Origin: CAXRDE01 sp964229355
GTDB taxonomy: Bacteria > Cyanobacteriota > Sericytochromatia > UBA7694
Length of the DNA stretch: 64,000 bases
Direction of reading: 5' to 3'
Assembly: GCA_964229355.1 (NCBI GenBank)
Contig: CAXRDE010000014.1
Location: 186,001 to 250,000 of the forward strand
Below, one piece after another: positions 33,146 through 42,266 of the stretch. The stretch's first letter is position 1, and each line of letters opens with the position of its first letter. The notes beneath the pieces were generated by a model, which made no database searches, was not told where the DNA came from, and saw only the letters and a list, made by a program, of their open reading frames with translations. Both the position numbers and the translations under genes were made by a program.

Positions 33146-34996
33146 TTACGCCATCACCATATCATCATCGGAGGGGCTTTCGTCAGGTATTTCTTCGGGC
33201 AAGGGCTTGCGACGGGCCTGATAATCTTGAAAGAGTTCAAAGGTGTCGGCATTGGCCGTGACATCCACCCGTGCAAACAGCTTGTCTAACCCCCGGGTCG
33301 CCTGCTCCAGGCTACGAGAGGCTTTGGCGTTGGCTGGAGATTGAAACACCGAAAGATCCGTACCCCGATAGTATGCCAGCACATGGTGAAGCTCTGCCCG
33401 CCCTAGCCCCAGCTTTGTGGCCGCATAGTCAAAGGCGACTTGTTTATTGTGCGTATTCAAATCGGGGTTGTAATAAATCTGGTCTTTGTCTTTGTCGTAA
33501 TACGTGGTGACGCCATAAATTTGGTCTTTCACAAAATCTTTGACCCCCTGTACAAAGGCGTTGTGTTTATCTTTGGCCTCTTTTTGTGCCTGTTCGGTGG
33601 CCGCCAGATCCACCACCTGCGATTTAATCACCGCTTTGGCGCCGTCTAAGGTAAAACTCGGATAGGTCACCTCTAAAGACTGCACACCAGGTGAAAACCA
33701 TACCGCCGCATCTTTGTGCAGAATATGGCCGCTTGAGGCACTGGCGGTTAAGTCCACAAGAAGATTGCCTCCGTCGAGGACAATATCCGGTCTTGATTTA
33801 CCGATCGTACATTGAAAATTAGCAGCATCAAAGCCGTGTTTTTCTATGAGAATCTGTGTGACCCGATCTTCAATGAGGTAGCCCACATTGGCAATCAGGG
33901 TCGAGTCGTACCTGGGGTTGCCTGCGTCACTGACCTTGCAGTGTTCAATGGCACTGGCCAGATGCCCTGAAGCAAAACGCTTCACATTATCCGGGTGAGA
34001 GAGATTTCCCAGCAACTCTCCATCTTCAATCTCCTGAAGGGCTTGTTTCATGGCTGCCCCCACATGGGCTTGAACCCCCTGAATGACATCCGCTTTACAG
34101 GAACCGGAGGAGGCATTGGTAAAGGGCAGAATCGTAACCTTGCCATCTTTCACAATCTCAGAGATATGACCTTTCTCTAGTAAGGCTTCTGGGGTATACC
34201 CCAAAAGACCGTCATGGTTAACCAAAAGACCTGCCTGAGACACCTGTAGCTCGGTCAGGGTATTGCCCGTGGCCCGATCAATGGCAATGCGGCTAGAGGC
34301 TCCCGTGATTTTTTCAATGTTAAGGTTGGCCCCGTTCTGATTGAGCACATCAATCTCACGGGACAGCGCCTGGGCAAAGGCCTGCGAGTGACAGCTTTTT
34401 AAGTTGATGCTGGCGAGGTGGGTAACGCCACTTTCTTGAATGTGTCGCGCCAACTGTTTGGCTGTCTTTCCGCCAATCGTGCGGCCATCCGGCGAACCGT
34501 GACCCACAATATCCAGGGTTCCCCCCGCTTTTAAAGGCATTCCCACCCCAAACGGTGATCCTCCCTGGCCTAATTTAACGCTCCGGCCACTTTCCACTAC
34601 CGTGTTGCGATGGCTATCGCTTTCCCCTTCCTCATGCACATTCAGCACCTGATGCTGAGACACCGGCCGGAGGTTTTGACGGGCCGTTTGAAGTGCTTCG
34701 GCCGTAATGCGCGGAAAACCTTTGGGAACAACGTCCGCCTGACTGAGCCGGGTGGCATGGCCTAAAATCTCCTGAGAGCTGGTCTGATCAATACGAGCAA
34801 TAACCTGCGTAACGTCTGCCTGTACATCCAGAGGTCTATCTGCGGCAGCGGTTTTAGCACGGGCGATCGGCGGGGCCACAGCGTGCTGGGTTGCCTGGGT
34901 CTGGGTTACAGGAGATGGGTTGGCAATAGTCCCTTGTGGCTTTTGAAGCGGGGTAACGGGAGTGTTTGAACGCACAGCGTGTGAGGAATGAATCAC
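33146..34996 (-). CDS. Effector-like protein with C80-like cysteine protease domain and possible nuclease domain
   Basis: 616-aa protein, no signal peptide. Residues 1-60 are rich in Thr, Pro, Gln and Ala (low complexity). Residues about 120-250 look like the C80 cysteine protease domain (MARTX/TcdA-TcdB autoprotease type): His166 in LDIVGHGSPDG and Cys202 in INLKSCHSQAFAQAL. In those toxins the host metabolite InsP6 triggers self-cleavage. Residues about 370-460 contain RPDIVL (402-407) and LLVDLT (412-417) with PD-(D/E)XK-like spacing, but the usual Lys is Thr. The C-terminus is charged and helical, ending in an acidic tail. A toxin/effector is the best reading. It lies 31 nt before the M14 gene on the same strand. 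Confidence 0.72.
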   Translation of the reverse strand: MIHSSHAVRSNTPVTPLQKPQGTIANPSPVTQTQATQHAVAPPIARAKTAAADRPLDVQADVTQVIARIDQTSSQEILGHATRLSQADVVPKGFPRITAEALQTARQNLRPVSQHQVLNVHEEGESDSHRNTVVESGRSVKLGQGGSPFGVGMPLKAGGTLDIVGHGSPDGRTIGGKTAKQLARHIQESGVTHLASINLKSCHSQAFAQALSREIDVLNQNGANLNIEKITGASSRIAIDRATGNTLTELQVSQAGLLVNHDGLLGYTPEALLEKGHISEIVKDGKVTILPFTNASSGSCKADVIQGVQAHVGAAMKQALQEIEDGELLGNLSHPDNVKRFASGHLASAIEHCKVSDAGNPRYDSTLIANVGYLIEDRVTQILIEKHGFDAANFQCTIGKSRPDIVLDGGNLLVDLTASASSGHILHKDAAVWFSPGVQSLEVTYPSFTLDGAKAVIKSQVVDLAATEQAQKEAKDKHNAFVQGVKDFVKDQIYGVTTYYDKDKDQIYYNPDLNTHNKQVAFDYAATKLGLGRAELHHVLAYYRGTDLSVFQSPANAKASRSLEQATRGLDKLFARVDVTANADTFELFQDYQARRKPLPEEIPDESPSDDDMVMA

Positions 34997-35060
34997 GGTA
35001 AAAAAAGTCCCTTGTTTTCTGATACTGTTTATCTTATCAGAAGCGTCACCTGCTGGAAAT

Positions 35061-35089
35061 AGAACGCGCCCCCTGAAGGAGCGCGTTCT
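35061..35089 (-). terminator. GC-rich stem-loop after the alcohol dehydrogenase gene
   Basis: Perfect 9-bp stem AGAACGCGC / GCGCGTTCT with an 11-nt loop, 9 nt past the alcohol dehydrogenase stop. On the minus strand it is followed by ATTTCC rather than a T-run, so termination may be partial. Confidence 0.6.
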
Positions 35090-35098
35090 CTACTCAAC

Positions 35099-36160
35099 TT
35101 ACGCTTTCGCCAGGCTGGCGTTGTCAATGACGAAGCGGTAGTGTACATCGCCTTTGAGCATCCGCGCATAAGCGGTGTTGATCTGATCAATGGGAATGAC
35201 TTCCACATCAGCGGTGATCTTGTGTTCTGCACAGAAGTCGAGCATTTCCTGGGTTTCGCGAATGCCACCAATGAGAGAGCCCAGGATGCGCTTACGTCCA
35301 AAGATCAGCGAGCCTGCGGGAATCTGCATGGGCTCAGGGGGCACACCCAGAGTCACCAGGGTTCCGTCGGTAGCCAACAGTCCCAACAGGGCCGCCATGT
35401 CATGGGGGGCAGACACGGTATCGACAATGACGTCGAAGTGGCCTTGCAGACGCTGCATCGTGTCTGCGTCATTGCTCAGGGCAAAGTGCTGTGCGCCCAG
35501 TTTGCGGGCGTCAGCTTCTTTAGAGGGCGAGGTGCTGATCATGGTGACTTCAGCGCCAAAGGCCGCAGCCAGCTTAACGGCCATGTGTCCCAGGCCACCC
35601 AGGCCCACGACGCCAACCTTGTGTCCTTTGCTCACGCCCAGGTGACGCAAAGGAGAATAGGTGGTAATGCCCGCGCAGAGCAGCGGTGCCACGCCTTCAA
35701 GGGGCAATTGGTCAGAGACCCTGAGCACAAAGCTTTCGTCCACCACAATCTGCTGAGCGTAACCCCCAAAGGTATAACCGTCATTGAGTTCAGGGGCACG
35801 CTTATCGCGGCCATTGTAGGTGCCGGTAAAACCATGGGCACAAAACTGTTCAAGATCGGCGTCGCAGTTATGGCACGCGCCGCAGCTGTCCACCATACAG
35901 CCCACACCGGCCAGATCCCCCGCTTTAAAAGTGGTCACCTTGTCGCCCACAGCGCTCACACGCCCCACAATCTCATGGCCCGGCACAAGCGGATAATGGG
36001 CACCGCCCCATTCGTTGCGTACACTGTGCAGGTCAGAATGGCACACGCCACAGTATAAAATCTCAATCTGCACGTCGTTGGGCGCGAGTTCACGGGTCTC
36101 GAAATGAAAGGGAGCCAGGGGATCGCTGGCGTTAAAGGCTGCATAAGCTTGAACCGTCAT
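35099..36160 (-). CDS. Zinc-dependent alcohol dehydrogenase, YahK-like
   Basis: 353-aa NAD(P)-dependent medium-chain alcohol dehydrogenase of the cinnamyl-alcohol-dehydrogenase/YahK group, which reduces aldehydes. Catalytic-zinc ligands Cys and His are in YCGVCHSDLHSV and VPGHEIVGRV, with Cys later in LLCAGIT. The structural-zinc cluster is in MVDSCGACHNCDADLEQFC. Cofactor motif GLGGLGHMAVKLA. The ATG has a good AAAGAGA upstream. It is divergent from a LysR gene with a dyad in the 117-bp gap, the usual arrangement for a LysR-controlled aldehyde reductase. Confidence 0.93.
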   Translation of the reverse strand: MTVQAYAAFNASDPLAPFHFETRELAPNDVQIEILYCGVCHSDLHSVRNEWGGAHYPLVPGHEIVGRVSAVGDKVTTFKAGDLAGVGCMVDSCGACHNCDADLEQFCAHGFTGTYNGRDKRAPELNDGYTFGGYAQQIVVDESFVLRVSDQLPLEGVAPLLCAGITTYSPLRHLGVSKGHKVGVVGLGGLGHMAVKLAAAFGAEVTMISTSPSKEADARKLGAQHFALSNDADTMQRLQGHFDVIVDTVSAPHDMAALLGLLATDGTLVTLGVPPEPMQIPAGSLIFGRKRILGSLIGGIRETQEMLDFCAEHKITADVEVIPIDQINTAYARMLKGDVHYRFVIDNASLAKA

Positions 36161-36228
36161 CGTAAAATCTCTTTTCTTGATCTTGATGCCTTCAGTGTAC
36201 GCCCAAAACAGCCTTCAGAAAAGCGGAC

Positions 36229-36243
36229 AATACTTGATGTATT
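36229..36243. promoter_or_regulatory. LysR-type dyad in the divergent promoter region
   Basis: AATAC-TTGAT-GTATT, a 15-bp perfect dyad with a 5-nt centre, between the alcohol dehydrogenase and lysR genes. It has the size and symmetry of a LysR binding box. Confidence 0.5.
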
Positions 36244-36277
36244 ATGAAGCAAAACGGGATAATTGAAAGGCAAAGCC

Positions 36278-37204
36278 ATGAAAGTGGATCTTTACCATAG
36301 CCTACTGGCATTGCAGGCCGTGGCGCGAAAGGGCAGCTTTACGGCTGCTGCCGGAGAACTGGGTGTCTCAACATCAGCCCTGAGTCAGACCATCAAACAA
36401 TTGGAACGGAACCTGGGTTGCATTCTGCTCAACCGCAGTACCCGTAGCGTTTCGCTGACGGAACTGGGCACACGCCTGCTTGAAAAATCTCAGCCTGCCC
36501 TGCAACAATTGCAATCGGCCCTTGAAGATCTCGGTCAATCTCGCGGTCAACCCACGGGCACCTTGCGCCTGAACCTGCCGCGCTCAGCCTGGCCCACGGT
36601 GCTGGCTCCAGCCTTACAAGATTTTCAATCCCAGTACCCCGACATCAAGCTGGAACTATATTTTGAAGAGAGCCTCATCGACATCGTGAAAGGCGGTTTT
36701 GACGCAGGTATTCGCAATGCCGAGGCAGCTCCCGCTGACATGACCGCTATTCGTATCTCACCCCCGTTTCGCTTTGTGGTGGCCGGGGCACCTGACTACC
36801 TGAACCGTCGGGGGCGTCCGCAGCACCCTACCGATCTGGTACAGCACGATTGTATTCCTTACCGCTTTGACAGTTCGGGTCTTTATCGCCGTTGGGAATT
36901 TGAAACACAAGGTCAGGCCTTTACCGTCACCGTGGATGGCCCGATGATTCTCAACGATGCCCTGATTATGCTGGATTGTGGCGTGCGCGGCCTGGGCCTG
37001 ATTTACACCACCAGCGATCTGGCTGCTGGCCCGGTGGCCCGTGGCGAACTGGAGCTGCTGCTTGAAGATTACGCACCCACGCCCGATTGCTTCTATCTTT
37101 ACTATCCTGACAGGCATCAGGTGTCCCCCAAGCTGCGAGCCCTGATTGACTTTCTCAAGGCCCGTCAACGCCCTTCGCCCCATGTGTCACTCGCCAATTT
37201 GTAA
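36278..37204 (+). CDS. LysR-family transcriptional regulator
   Basis: 308-aa regulator. The N-terminal winged HTH reads SFTAAAGELGVSTSALSQTI, then QLERNLGCILLNRSTRSVSL, the LysR signature. The effector domain (about 90-300) is of the CrgA/YafC branch. The frame opens at a TTG (36263); the ATG at 36278 has an AAAGGC 7 nt upstream and begins MKVDLYHSL, so it is preferred. It is divergent from the YahK-like alcohol dehydrogenase and probably controls it. Confidence 0.92.
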   Translation: MKVDLYHSLLALQAVARKGSFTAAAGELGVSTSALSQTIKQLERNLGCILLNRSTRSVSLTELGTRLLEKSQPALQQLQSALEDLGQSRGQPTGTLRLNLPRSAWPTVLAPALQDFQSQYPDIKLELYFEESLIDIVKGGFDAGIRNAEAAPADMTAIRISPPFRFVVAGAPDYLNRRGRPQHPTDLVQHDCIPYRFDSSGLYRRWEFETQGQAFTVTVDGPMILNDALIMLDCGVRGLGLIYTTSDLAAGPVARGELELLLEDYAPTPDCFYLYYPDRHQVSPKLRALIDFLKARQRPSPHVSLANL

Positions 37205-37258
37205 AAGCAAGCACAAGATGCTAAAATCGCCTTAACTCCTAAAAATACACGAAAGCCC

Positions 37259-37465
37259 ATGCTTATGAAAAGCCTGATCACACAGAATGCCAGCATATTC
37301 ATCATCACCATGAGTCTTTTATTCGTGATTTTTACGGTCTTTTTTTCTACAAACCTACAGAGTATAGGTACCATCATTGTGTGGACCCTGCTTATTGCCA
37401 TCTCGGTCTTTCTGGGTTGGCTCTGGAATAAAGTCATTGATGAAAGCGAGAATACTGCACCATGA
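37259..37465 (+). CDS. Small two-helix membrane protein
   Basis: 68-aa protein with two transmembrane helices (ASIFIITMSLLFVIFTVFF and IGTIIVWTLLIAISVFLGWL) and a short acidic tail. No family recognised. The stop overlaps the next ATG (ATGA), so it is translated with the SRPBCC-like gene. The ATG at 37265 is an alternative start. Confidence 0.6.
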   Translation: MLMKSLITQNASIFIITMSLLFVIFTVFFSTNLQSIGTIIVWTLLIAISVFLGWLWNKVIDESENTAP

Positions 37466-37869
37466 GCACCTCACGGGACGTTCAACATATCAGTGTCTTT
37501 ATTAACCGCCCCCCTGACGTGGTATATGCTTTTGCCGCTAACCCCGAAAACTTACCGCTCTGGGCTGCGGGACTGGCACGCTCTGAACTCAGGAAAGAAC
37601 AAGAGACCTGGATTGCAGAGGCCCCCTTTGGTACGGTAAAAATCCGGTTTGTGGCTACAAACACCCTGGGTGTCATGGATCACGAAGTCGAGCTGGAATC
37701 GGGTCTTGTGGTGTACAACCCCATGCGCGTGGTGCCCAACGGGCAGGGCAGCGAGTTCATCTTTTCGCTGCTGCGACAGCCCGACATGTCTGACGAAGCC
37801 TTTGCCGCCGACAAAGAGGCCATTGAAGCCGATCTGGCCACCTTAAAAGCACTGCTTGAAACGCAATAA
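37462..37869 (+). CDS. SRPBCC-like (polyketide cyclase/START-type) protein
   Basis: 135-aa cytoplasmic protein of the SRPBCC/START fold: SVFINRPPDVVYAFAANPEN, LPLWAAGL, WIAEAPFGTVKIRF, MDHEVELESGLVVYNPMRVV and SEFIFSLLRQPD. It forms a hydrophobic pocket that binds a small lipid, polyketide or hormone-like ligand. The family has no single function. It overlaps the upstream membrane gene by 4 nt, and the two probably act together. Confidence 0.8.
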   Translation: MSTSRDVQHISVFINRPPDVVYAFAANPENLPLWAAGLARSELRKEQETWIAEAPFGTVKIRFVATNTLGVMDHEVELESGLVVYNPMRVVPNGQGSEFIFSLLRQPDMSDEAFAADKEAIEADLATLKALLETQ

Positions 37870-38037
37870 GCCTTTGCGCTTATGAAAAGGGTCCCTGCTC
37901 AGATTGCCGTTTAGAAGTTGTCAAGCTGCTTTACTTCAAGAATGTAAATTTGATGCGGTGGCTGACATCCGCGCTATCGCCCACGCTTACACATAAGGGA
38001 ACTTTTGTAATAAAGATACGTCTGTAAAATAAAAAGG

Positions 38038-39069
38038 ATGTTTGTTTTGTTTAAAAAGCTGGCTCTTATACTCTTACTCACCGCTTGCGCCACCCCGCCA
38101 TTGGAAGCTCCAACGCCGCCACCCGCGAGTACGCCGTCGCCATCACCCAGCCCAACTCCCGTGCCCACAGCTTCAGTCCCACCTGAACCCGCTCCCGAAA
38201 AATCCCCAACACCAACCCCTTTTCCCACACCCATTGTCAGTGGAGTGCCGCCCATTGGCCCCATTCCCACACCCACCGTTCCGCTGCCTACGCCCATCCC
38301 CGAGTTTCCACCCACCACACAGCTGCCCATGCCCCCCTATCTGGGAGATTGCACCCACGAGTACGGCGAGGATATCGCCATCGTTGAGCGCACTTTCATG
38401 ACGGGCAAGGTGGTGGATGAAGACAAGAACCCTGTCATGGGCGCACACATTCGCGTCAAAGGCCTGGCGCCCTGCCTTACTTACGGTGCAGAAGCCACCA
38501 CCAACGCAAAGGGGGAGTATGAACTGCGAAACCAGCCGCCGAACGTCCCGGTAGAAATCGAAGTCTCGGTACCCTTTCAGCCCAGCGCTTTTTACCAAAC
38601 ACGCTTAAAGTCTAACAAGCAGGGCGATCCCCACACCAATTACTTCCCCTTTCAGGTAAAAACGCTACCCGCACTGGAGTGCATTGCCTTAGCACCCTCA
38701 TTGCTCAATATCTCAGGCACAGTCTCCATTGAAGACCCTGCAATTCCACCCGCCTCAGAAGCGCTGGTCCATCTCAAAAGCTTAAATAGCTGCCACAGCT
38801 TTGACACCCTGGCCCTCACCACAAAACAGACCTATTTGCTCAATGTTTACGCGCTCGGAGCTCGCGGACAGCTGAGTGTTTCGTTTGCTGGACAGCCCAC
38901 CGCAGTTTTTGAAGTGCCCATCAACAGCAATAAACAGCAATTGCCCAACGCAAACGTTCACAACGTCACCTTTGCAGCACCTTCTGTCTGGCCAGAGCTC
39001 AACCCCGTCTGGACGCCCGGTGAGATTTACGCAGGAACACGGGAGAGCTTGCCCAATCAAGATCTTTAA
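38038..39069 (+). CDS. Proline-rich lipoprotein with carboxypeptidase-regulatory domain
   Basis: 343-aa predicted lipoprotein, signal ending LLLTAC. A Pro/Thr/Ser-rich linker (about residues 20-105) crosses the periplasm or cell surface. Then a CarboxypepD_reg-type domain (GKVVDEDKNPVMGAHIRVKG, then TTNAKGEYELRNQPPNVPVE) and a second one (SGTVSIEDPAIPPAS). Start: the AAAAAGG abuts the ATG at 38038, so the TTG at 38047 (9 nt from the SD, giving MFKKLALILLL) may be used. Probable adhesin or surface-bound protein; ligand unknown. Confidence 0.75.
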   Translation: MFVLFKKLALILLLTACATPPLEAPTPPPASTPSPSPSPTPVPTASVPPEPAPEKSPTPTPFPTPIVSGVPPIGPIPTPTVPLPTPIPEFPPTTQLPMPPYLGDCTHEYGEDIAIVERTFMTGKVVDEDKNPVMGAHIRVKGLAPCLTYGAEATTNAKGEYELRNQPPNVPVEIEVSVPFQPSAFYQTRLKSNKQGDPHTNYFPFQVKTLPALECIALAPSLLNISGTVSIEDPAIPPASEALVHLKSLNSCHSFDTLALTTKQTYLLNVYALGARGQLSVSFAGQPTAVFEVPINSNKQQLPNANVHNVTFAAPSVWPELNPVWTPGEIYAGTRESLPNQDL

Positions 39070-39160
39070 TACGTCTAACCGGTCATAAACCCACCCCGAT
39101 GCTATGGTCAACCACTAAAATGCCGTGATAGAGTATGAACACCACGGTCAGGGGTACCTT

Positions 39161-41308
39161 ATGTTACGCTGTTTTCTCTTTACAGTCGGAATCTTTCTGA
39201 CGCTCTCTTTCTCTGCACACACAGAACCGTTAATGGTACCCATGATCACCCTTTCTGAAGCCGATTTACACCAGGGGGTTGCTCTGAACACCACGTGGCA
39301 TTTCACAGGCCCTGACGGTCGCACGTTTCTTGTAAAGGCCCCTCACCGCTGGGAGAAAAGCTACCAACAATTCTTGCCCAAATACGGCAAGGGTGTTTAC
39401 CGCCTGCGCTTGCGTCTGCCTGCACAGACACGAAAGCACAACCTGCGCTTTTATAACGAGTTGATGGCGGGAACATCTTTTCGGCTGTATTTTAACGATA
39501 AACTGGTGGGCTATAACGGTCTCTACCTGGGCAGCTCGTCGCGGATCTCGCAGTTTTCCGTTTTTGAGATCTCCCGCCAGGAGGCCGAGATTCGACTCGA
39601 AGTCGAAAACCAGACGCTGCACTGGAGCGGATTGGTACGCCCCCTCTGGTTGGGTTATAACGACACCATCTCTCACAAAGAGCACCGGCGCACCCTGGAA
39701 TTCAACATCTTTTTTGGTGCCTTTTTCTTTCTGGCAGTGTTTCATCTGGTGCTTTATTTCTTTTTTCCTCGGGATCGTTCGGTGCTCTGGTTTGGTTTAA
39801 TGACCTTGTCTTCGGTGTTGTATATGGAGTTTTTTCGTATGCACAATTTGGAGTATTTATGGGGCGACATTTCGCTGGAGTGGAATGTGCGAGGACTGCG
39901 ACTGGGGCTGTATTGGATTGTGCCCTGTTTTTTCTGGTACATTCACAGCCTGGCTCCCGAAAAAATTTCCCGCAAAGGTCCGTTGCTGCTCAGTGGACTG
40001 GCCGTGCTTTTTTCACTGTCCCTGATATTACCCGGCCGCATAAACTCGCCGTTGATGTTCCTTTGGTTTTGTCTAACGGCCCTGTGTACGGTGTATCAGC
40101 TGACGCTGAGCTGGCGTCTGCGTCACCATCAAAATATCTGGCTGTTTAATCTCAGCGGTTTGCTGTTTTTGCTGTTTATTATCCACGATATTTTGAATAT
40201 CCTGAACGTTTTGACCACAGGGTTAATTGTGCGTTACGGCTTTTTGGTCTTTTGCATGATTCAGACGGGGTTTGTGGCCTGGCGCGCCCAACACAATCAC
40301 AAGCAATCAGAAAAACTCAATCGCAGCTTACAAGATATTAACGCCAATCTCGAAAACCTGGTGCAAGAGCGCACCGAAGAAATCGCCGAAAAAAACGCGT
40401 CCTTAAATGAGTTAATTCAGTTCAAGCAAGAAATGGTCGAACTGTTGGTGCACGATCTGAAAACCCCTTTAAATGTTTTGCTGAATTTGCCTGCTGAGGC
40501 CCGAGGGGACGAGGCCCTGGTGCAACAGGCGAGTTTGCGTATCAAGGCGCTGGTGGAACATATGCTCAAGGTGCAACATCAGGAAGAAAGCGAGCTTCAG
40601 CTTCAACTCAAAACCTTGCCACTGGCTGAGCTGATGCAGCAAGTCACGGATGTCTTACAATCCTGGGCCCACAGTAAGCAGGTGCAGCTGACAAACTTGA
40701 TTGCGCGGGACTGCCAGGTCAGGGTCGACGTTTTTCTGTTTAGCCGCGTCATTCAAAATATTTTAGACAATGCCATCAAAGCCGCGCCCACCCACTCTGA
40801 GATCATCATGACCCATGAGATTTCAGGTGAAACCCTCTGTCTGTGCATTCGCGATCAGGGACCCGGTATCGATCCAGAGACCCTGCACCAGATTACAGAT
40901 AAATACGCCCACTTTGGACCTCAAAATGAAGTCTTAGGCTCCAGCGGACTGGGACTTTATTTATCTAAACAAATTGTAGAAGCACACCACGGCACCCTGG
41001 CGATTGAAAGCACACCTGGAACAGGCACACGGGTTAAGATTTATTTGCCCTACCCGACCCAGAGCAAGCCTGTAAACTGGAACTGGTCTGAGCAACAGCG
41101 GCAGCAGTTGAAGCCCTGTGTTCAGCAATTGCAAACCATAGATGTCTTTGAAATAAGCGCCTTAAAGCCTTTACTCAAAACCCTCGACACATTCTCAGAC
41201 CCTCAAATTACAGCCTGGAACCATGAACTGAAAGAAAGTATTCGCGCCATTGATGAAGAAAGATATCAGGAACTTATTGCACAAGTCGCCCCACATTCTG
41301 ATTGTTGA
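39161..41308 (+). CDS. Sensor histidine kinase, 7TMR-DISM type
   Basis: 715-aa sensor kinase. The frame opens at a GTG (39125); the ATG at 39161 has an AGGGG 6 nt upstream and starts a signal peptide. An extracytoplasmic jelly-roll domain (about 25-180, DISMED-type) binds a ligand, probably a carbohydrate. Seven transmembrane helices follow (about 190-390). Then a coiled coil and the HisKA/HATPase core: H-box ELLVHDLKTPLN, N-box NILDNAIKAA, G1 DQGPGID and G2 GSSGLGLYLSK. A C-terminal tail of about 85 residues follows the ATPase domain, in the place of a phosphotransfer or receiver domain, but has no clear motif. It overlaps the next regulator gene. Confidence 0.9.
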   Translation: MLRCFLFTVGIFLTLSFSAHTEPLMVPMITLSEADLHQGVALNTTWHFTGPDGRTFLVKAPHRWEKSYQQFLPKYGKGVYRLRLRLPAQTRKHNLRFYNELMAGTSFRLYFNDKLVGYNGLYLGSSSRISQFSVFEISRQEAEIRLEVENQTLHWSGLVRPLWLGYNDTISHKEHRRTLEFNIFFGAFFFLAVFHLVLYFFFPRDRSVLWFGLMTLSSVLYMEFFRMHNLEYLWGDISLEWNVRGLRLGLYWIVPCFFWYIHSLAPEKISRKGPLLLSGLAVLFSLSLILPGRINSPLMFLWFCLTALCTVYQLTLSWRLRHHQNIWLFNLSGLLFLLFIIHDILNILNVLTTGLIVRYGFLVFCMIQTGFVAWRAQHNHKQSEKLNRSLQDINANLENLVQERTEEIAEKNASLNELIQFKQEMVELLVHDLKTPLNVLLNLPAEARGDEALVQQASLRIKALVEHMLKVQHQEESELQLQLKTLPLAELMQQVTDVLQSWAHSKQVQLTNLIARDCQVRVDVFLFSRVIQNILDNAIKAAPTHSEIIMTHEISGETLCLCIRDQGPGIDPETLHQITDKYAHFGPQNEVLGSSGLGLYLSKQIVEAHHGTLAIESTPGTGTRVKIYLPYPTQSKPVNWNWSEQQRQQLKPCVQQLQTIDVFEISALKPLLKTLDTFSDPQITAWNHELKESIRAIDEERYQELIAQVAPHSDC

Positions 41309-42266
41309 CGATGATTTGGATCATCTGGAGCAAATGCAGGGCTATCTGTCTCAGCGACAGGCCCGATTGTTTCAGGCACGTCATGTAGAGCAGGCCCAAA
41401 AAATCATCGGTAAACGCCGGATTGATGCCATTATTACGGATTGGCAAATGCCTGACGCTTCGGGTTTAGCCCTGGTGAAACATTTACGGCAGTCAGGTTT
41501 TGAAGGCCCACTGCTCATTTGTACCGGCATGATGCTCTCAGATCAACACCTGCAAGCGGCCTTTGAAGCCGGTGCCAATGACTATTTGCGCAAACCCCTG
41601 AACGCCGTGGAGCTCAATGCCCGTTTAGATCATGCCCTGGAACGTTTTGCCCATCAAAATATGCTGGGCTTATACAATCAAAGTCAGCAACGGTTTATTC
41701 ATTATCTGGGCAGTCATTTGGGCGCAGATCTGATGGAGCTTCAGCGCAAGCATGCCGTGAAAGCGGTTGAGGTCCCCGAAAACCAGGACTTTATTAACCA
41801 GATGGTGGATGACTTTCATCAATTGATGGACTGGGGGCGCTTTCGCTTTGATTTACCCACCCTTGAACCCCGTGCTTTTGCGGTGAAAGCCCTTCTTAAA
41901 AATCTAGAGGCCCGTTTTAGTGCTCACCAGGCCAGGCTCAGTTTTCGTGGCGGTCGTCAACGGGACTTGTACTCCAACCCCGAACTGTTGCTGCGGGTGC
42001 TCACACAACTCATTGAAAATGCCTGTGAGCATACTTCCGGTCAGGTGCTAATTGAAGTCACCGCCCTTGATGACGCCCTCCGATTCAGCGTGAGTGACGA
42101 AGATATCGAGCTCAACGAGGGGCAGCTTGAACGCATTCTGGATGGACGTGAAGTTGGATTGGGCCTGCTGATTGTCCATGATGTTTTAAATCTCCTCCAT
42201 AGCCAATTGCAAGCCCGTCGCCGCCGTCATGGCGGCAATCAATTTTTCTTTGATATTGCTCTGTAA
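41253..42266 (+). CDS. Response regulator with HATPase-like output domain
   Basis: About 337-aa protein. The receiver (about 10-125) is complete: VDDDLDH, phospho-acceptor Asp in AIITDWQMPD, Thr in ICTGMM and Lys in LRKPLN. The C-terminal part is like a histidine-kinase ATPase domain (LIENACEHTSGQ as N-box, VGLGLLIVHDVL as G2) but the G1 box is degenerate (VSDEDIEL) and there is no phospho-His region. It overlaps the kinase gene. Start uncertain: the ATG at 41253 has no SD, while a TTG at 41277 follows CAGGAA and gives MHKSPHILIVDDD. The stop overlaps the next ATG by 1 nt. Confidence 0.8.
   Translation: MKKDIRNLLHKSPHILIVDDDLDHLEQMQGYLSQRQARLFQARHVEQAQKIIGKRRIDAIITDWQMPDASGLALVKHLRQSGFEGPLLICTGMMLSDQHLQAAFEAGANDYLRKPLNAVELNARLDHALERFAHQNMLGLYNQSQQRFIHYLGSHLGADLMELQRKHAVKAVEVPENQDFINQMVDDFHQLMDWGRFRFDLPTLEPRAFAVKALLKNLEARFSAHQARLSFRGGRQRDLYSNPELLLRVLTQLIENACEHTSGQVLIEVTALDDALRFSVSDEDIELNEGQLERILDGREVGLGLLIVHDVLNLLHSQLQARRRRHGGNQFFFDIAL

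Noticed and set aside
35141..36058. 305-codon ORF antisense to the alcohol dehydrogenase
   Set aside because: No family signal; the opposite strand has all zinc and cofactor motifs.
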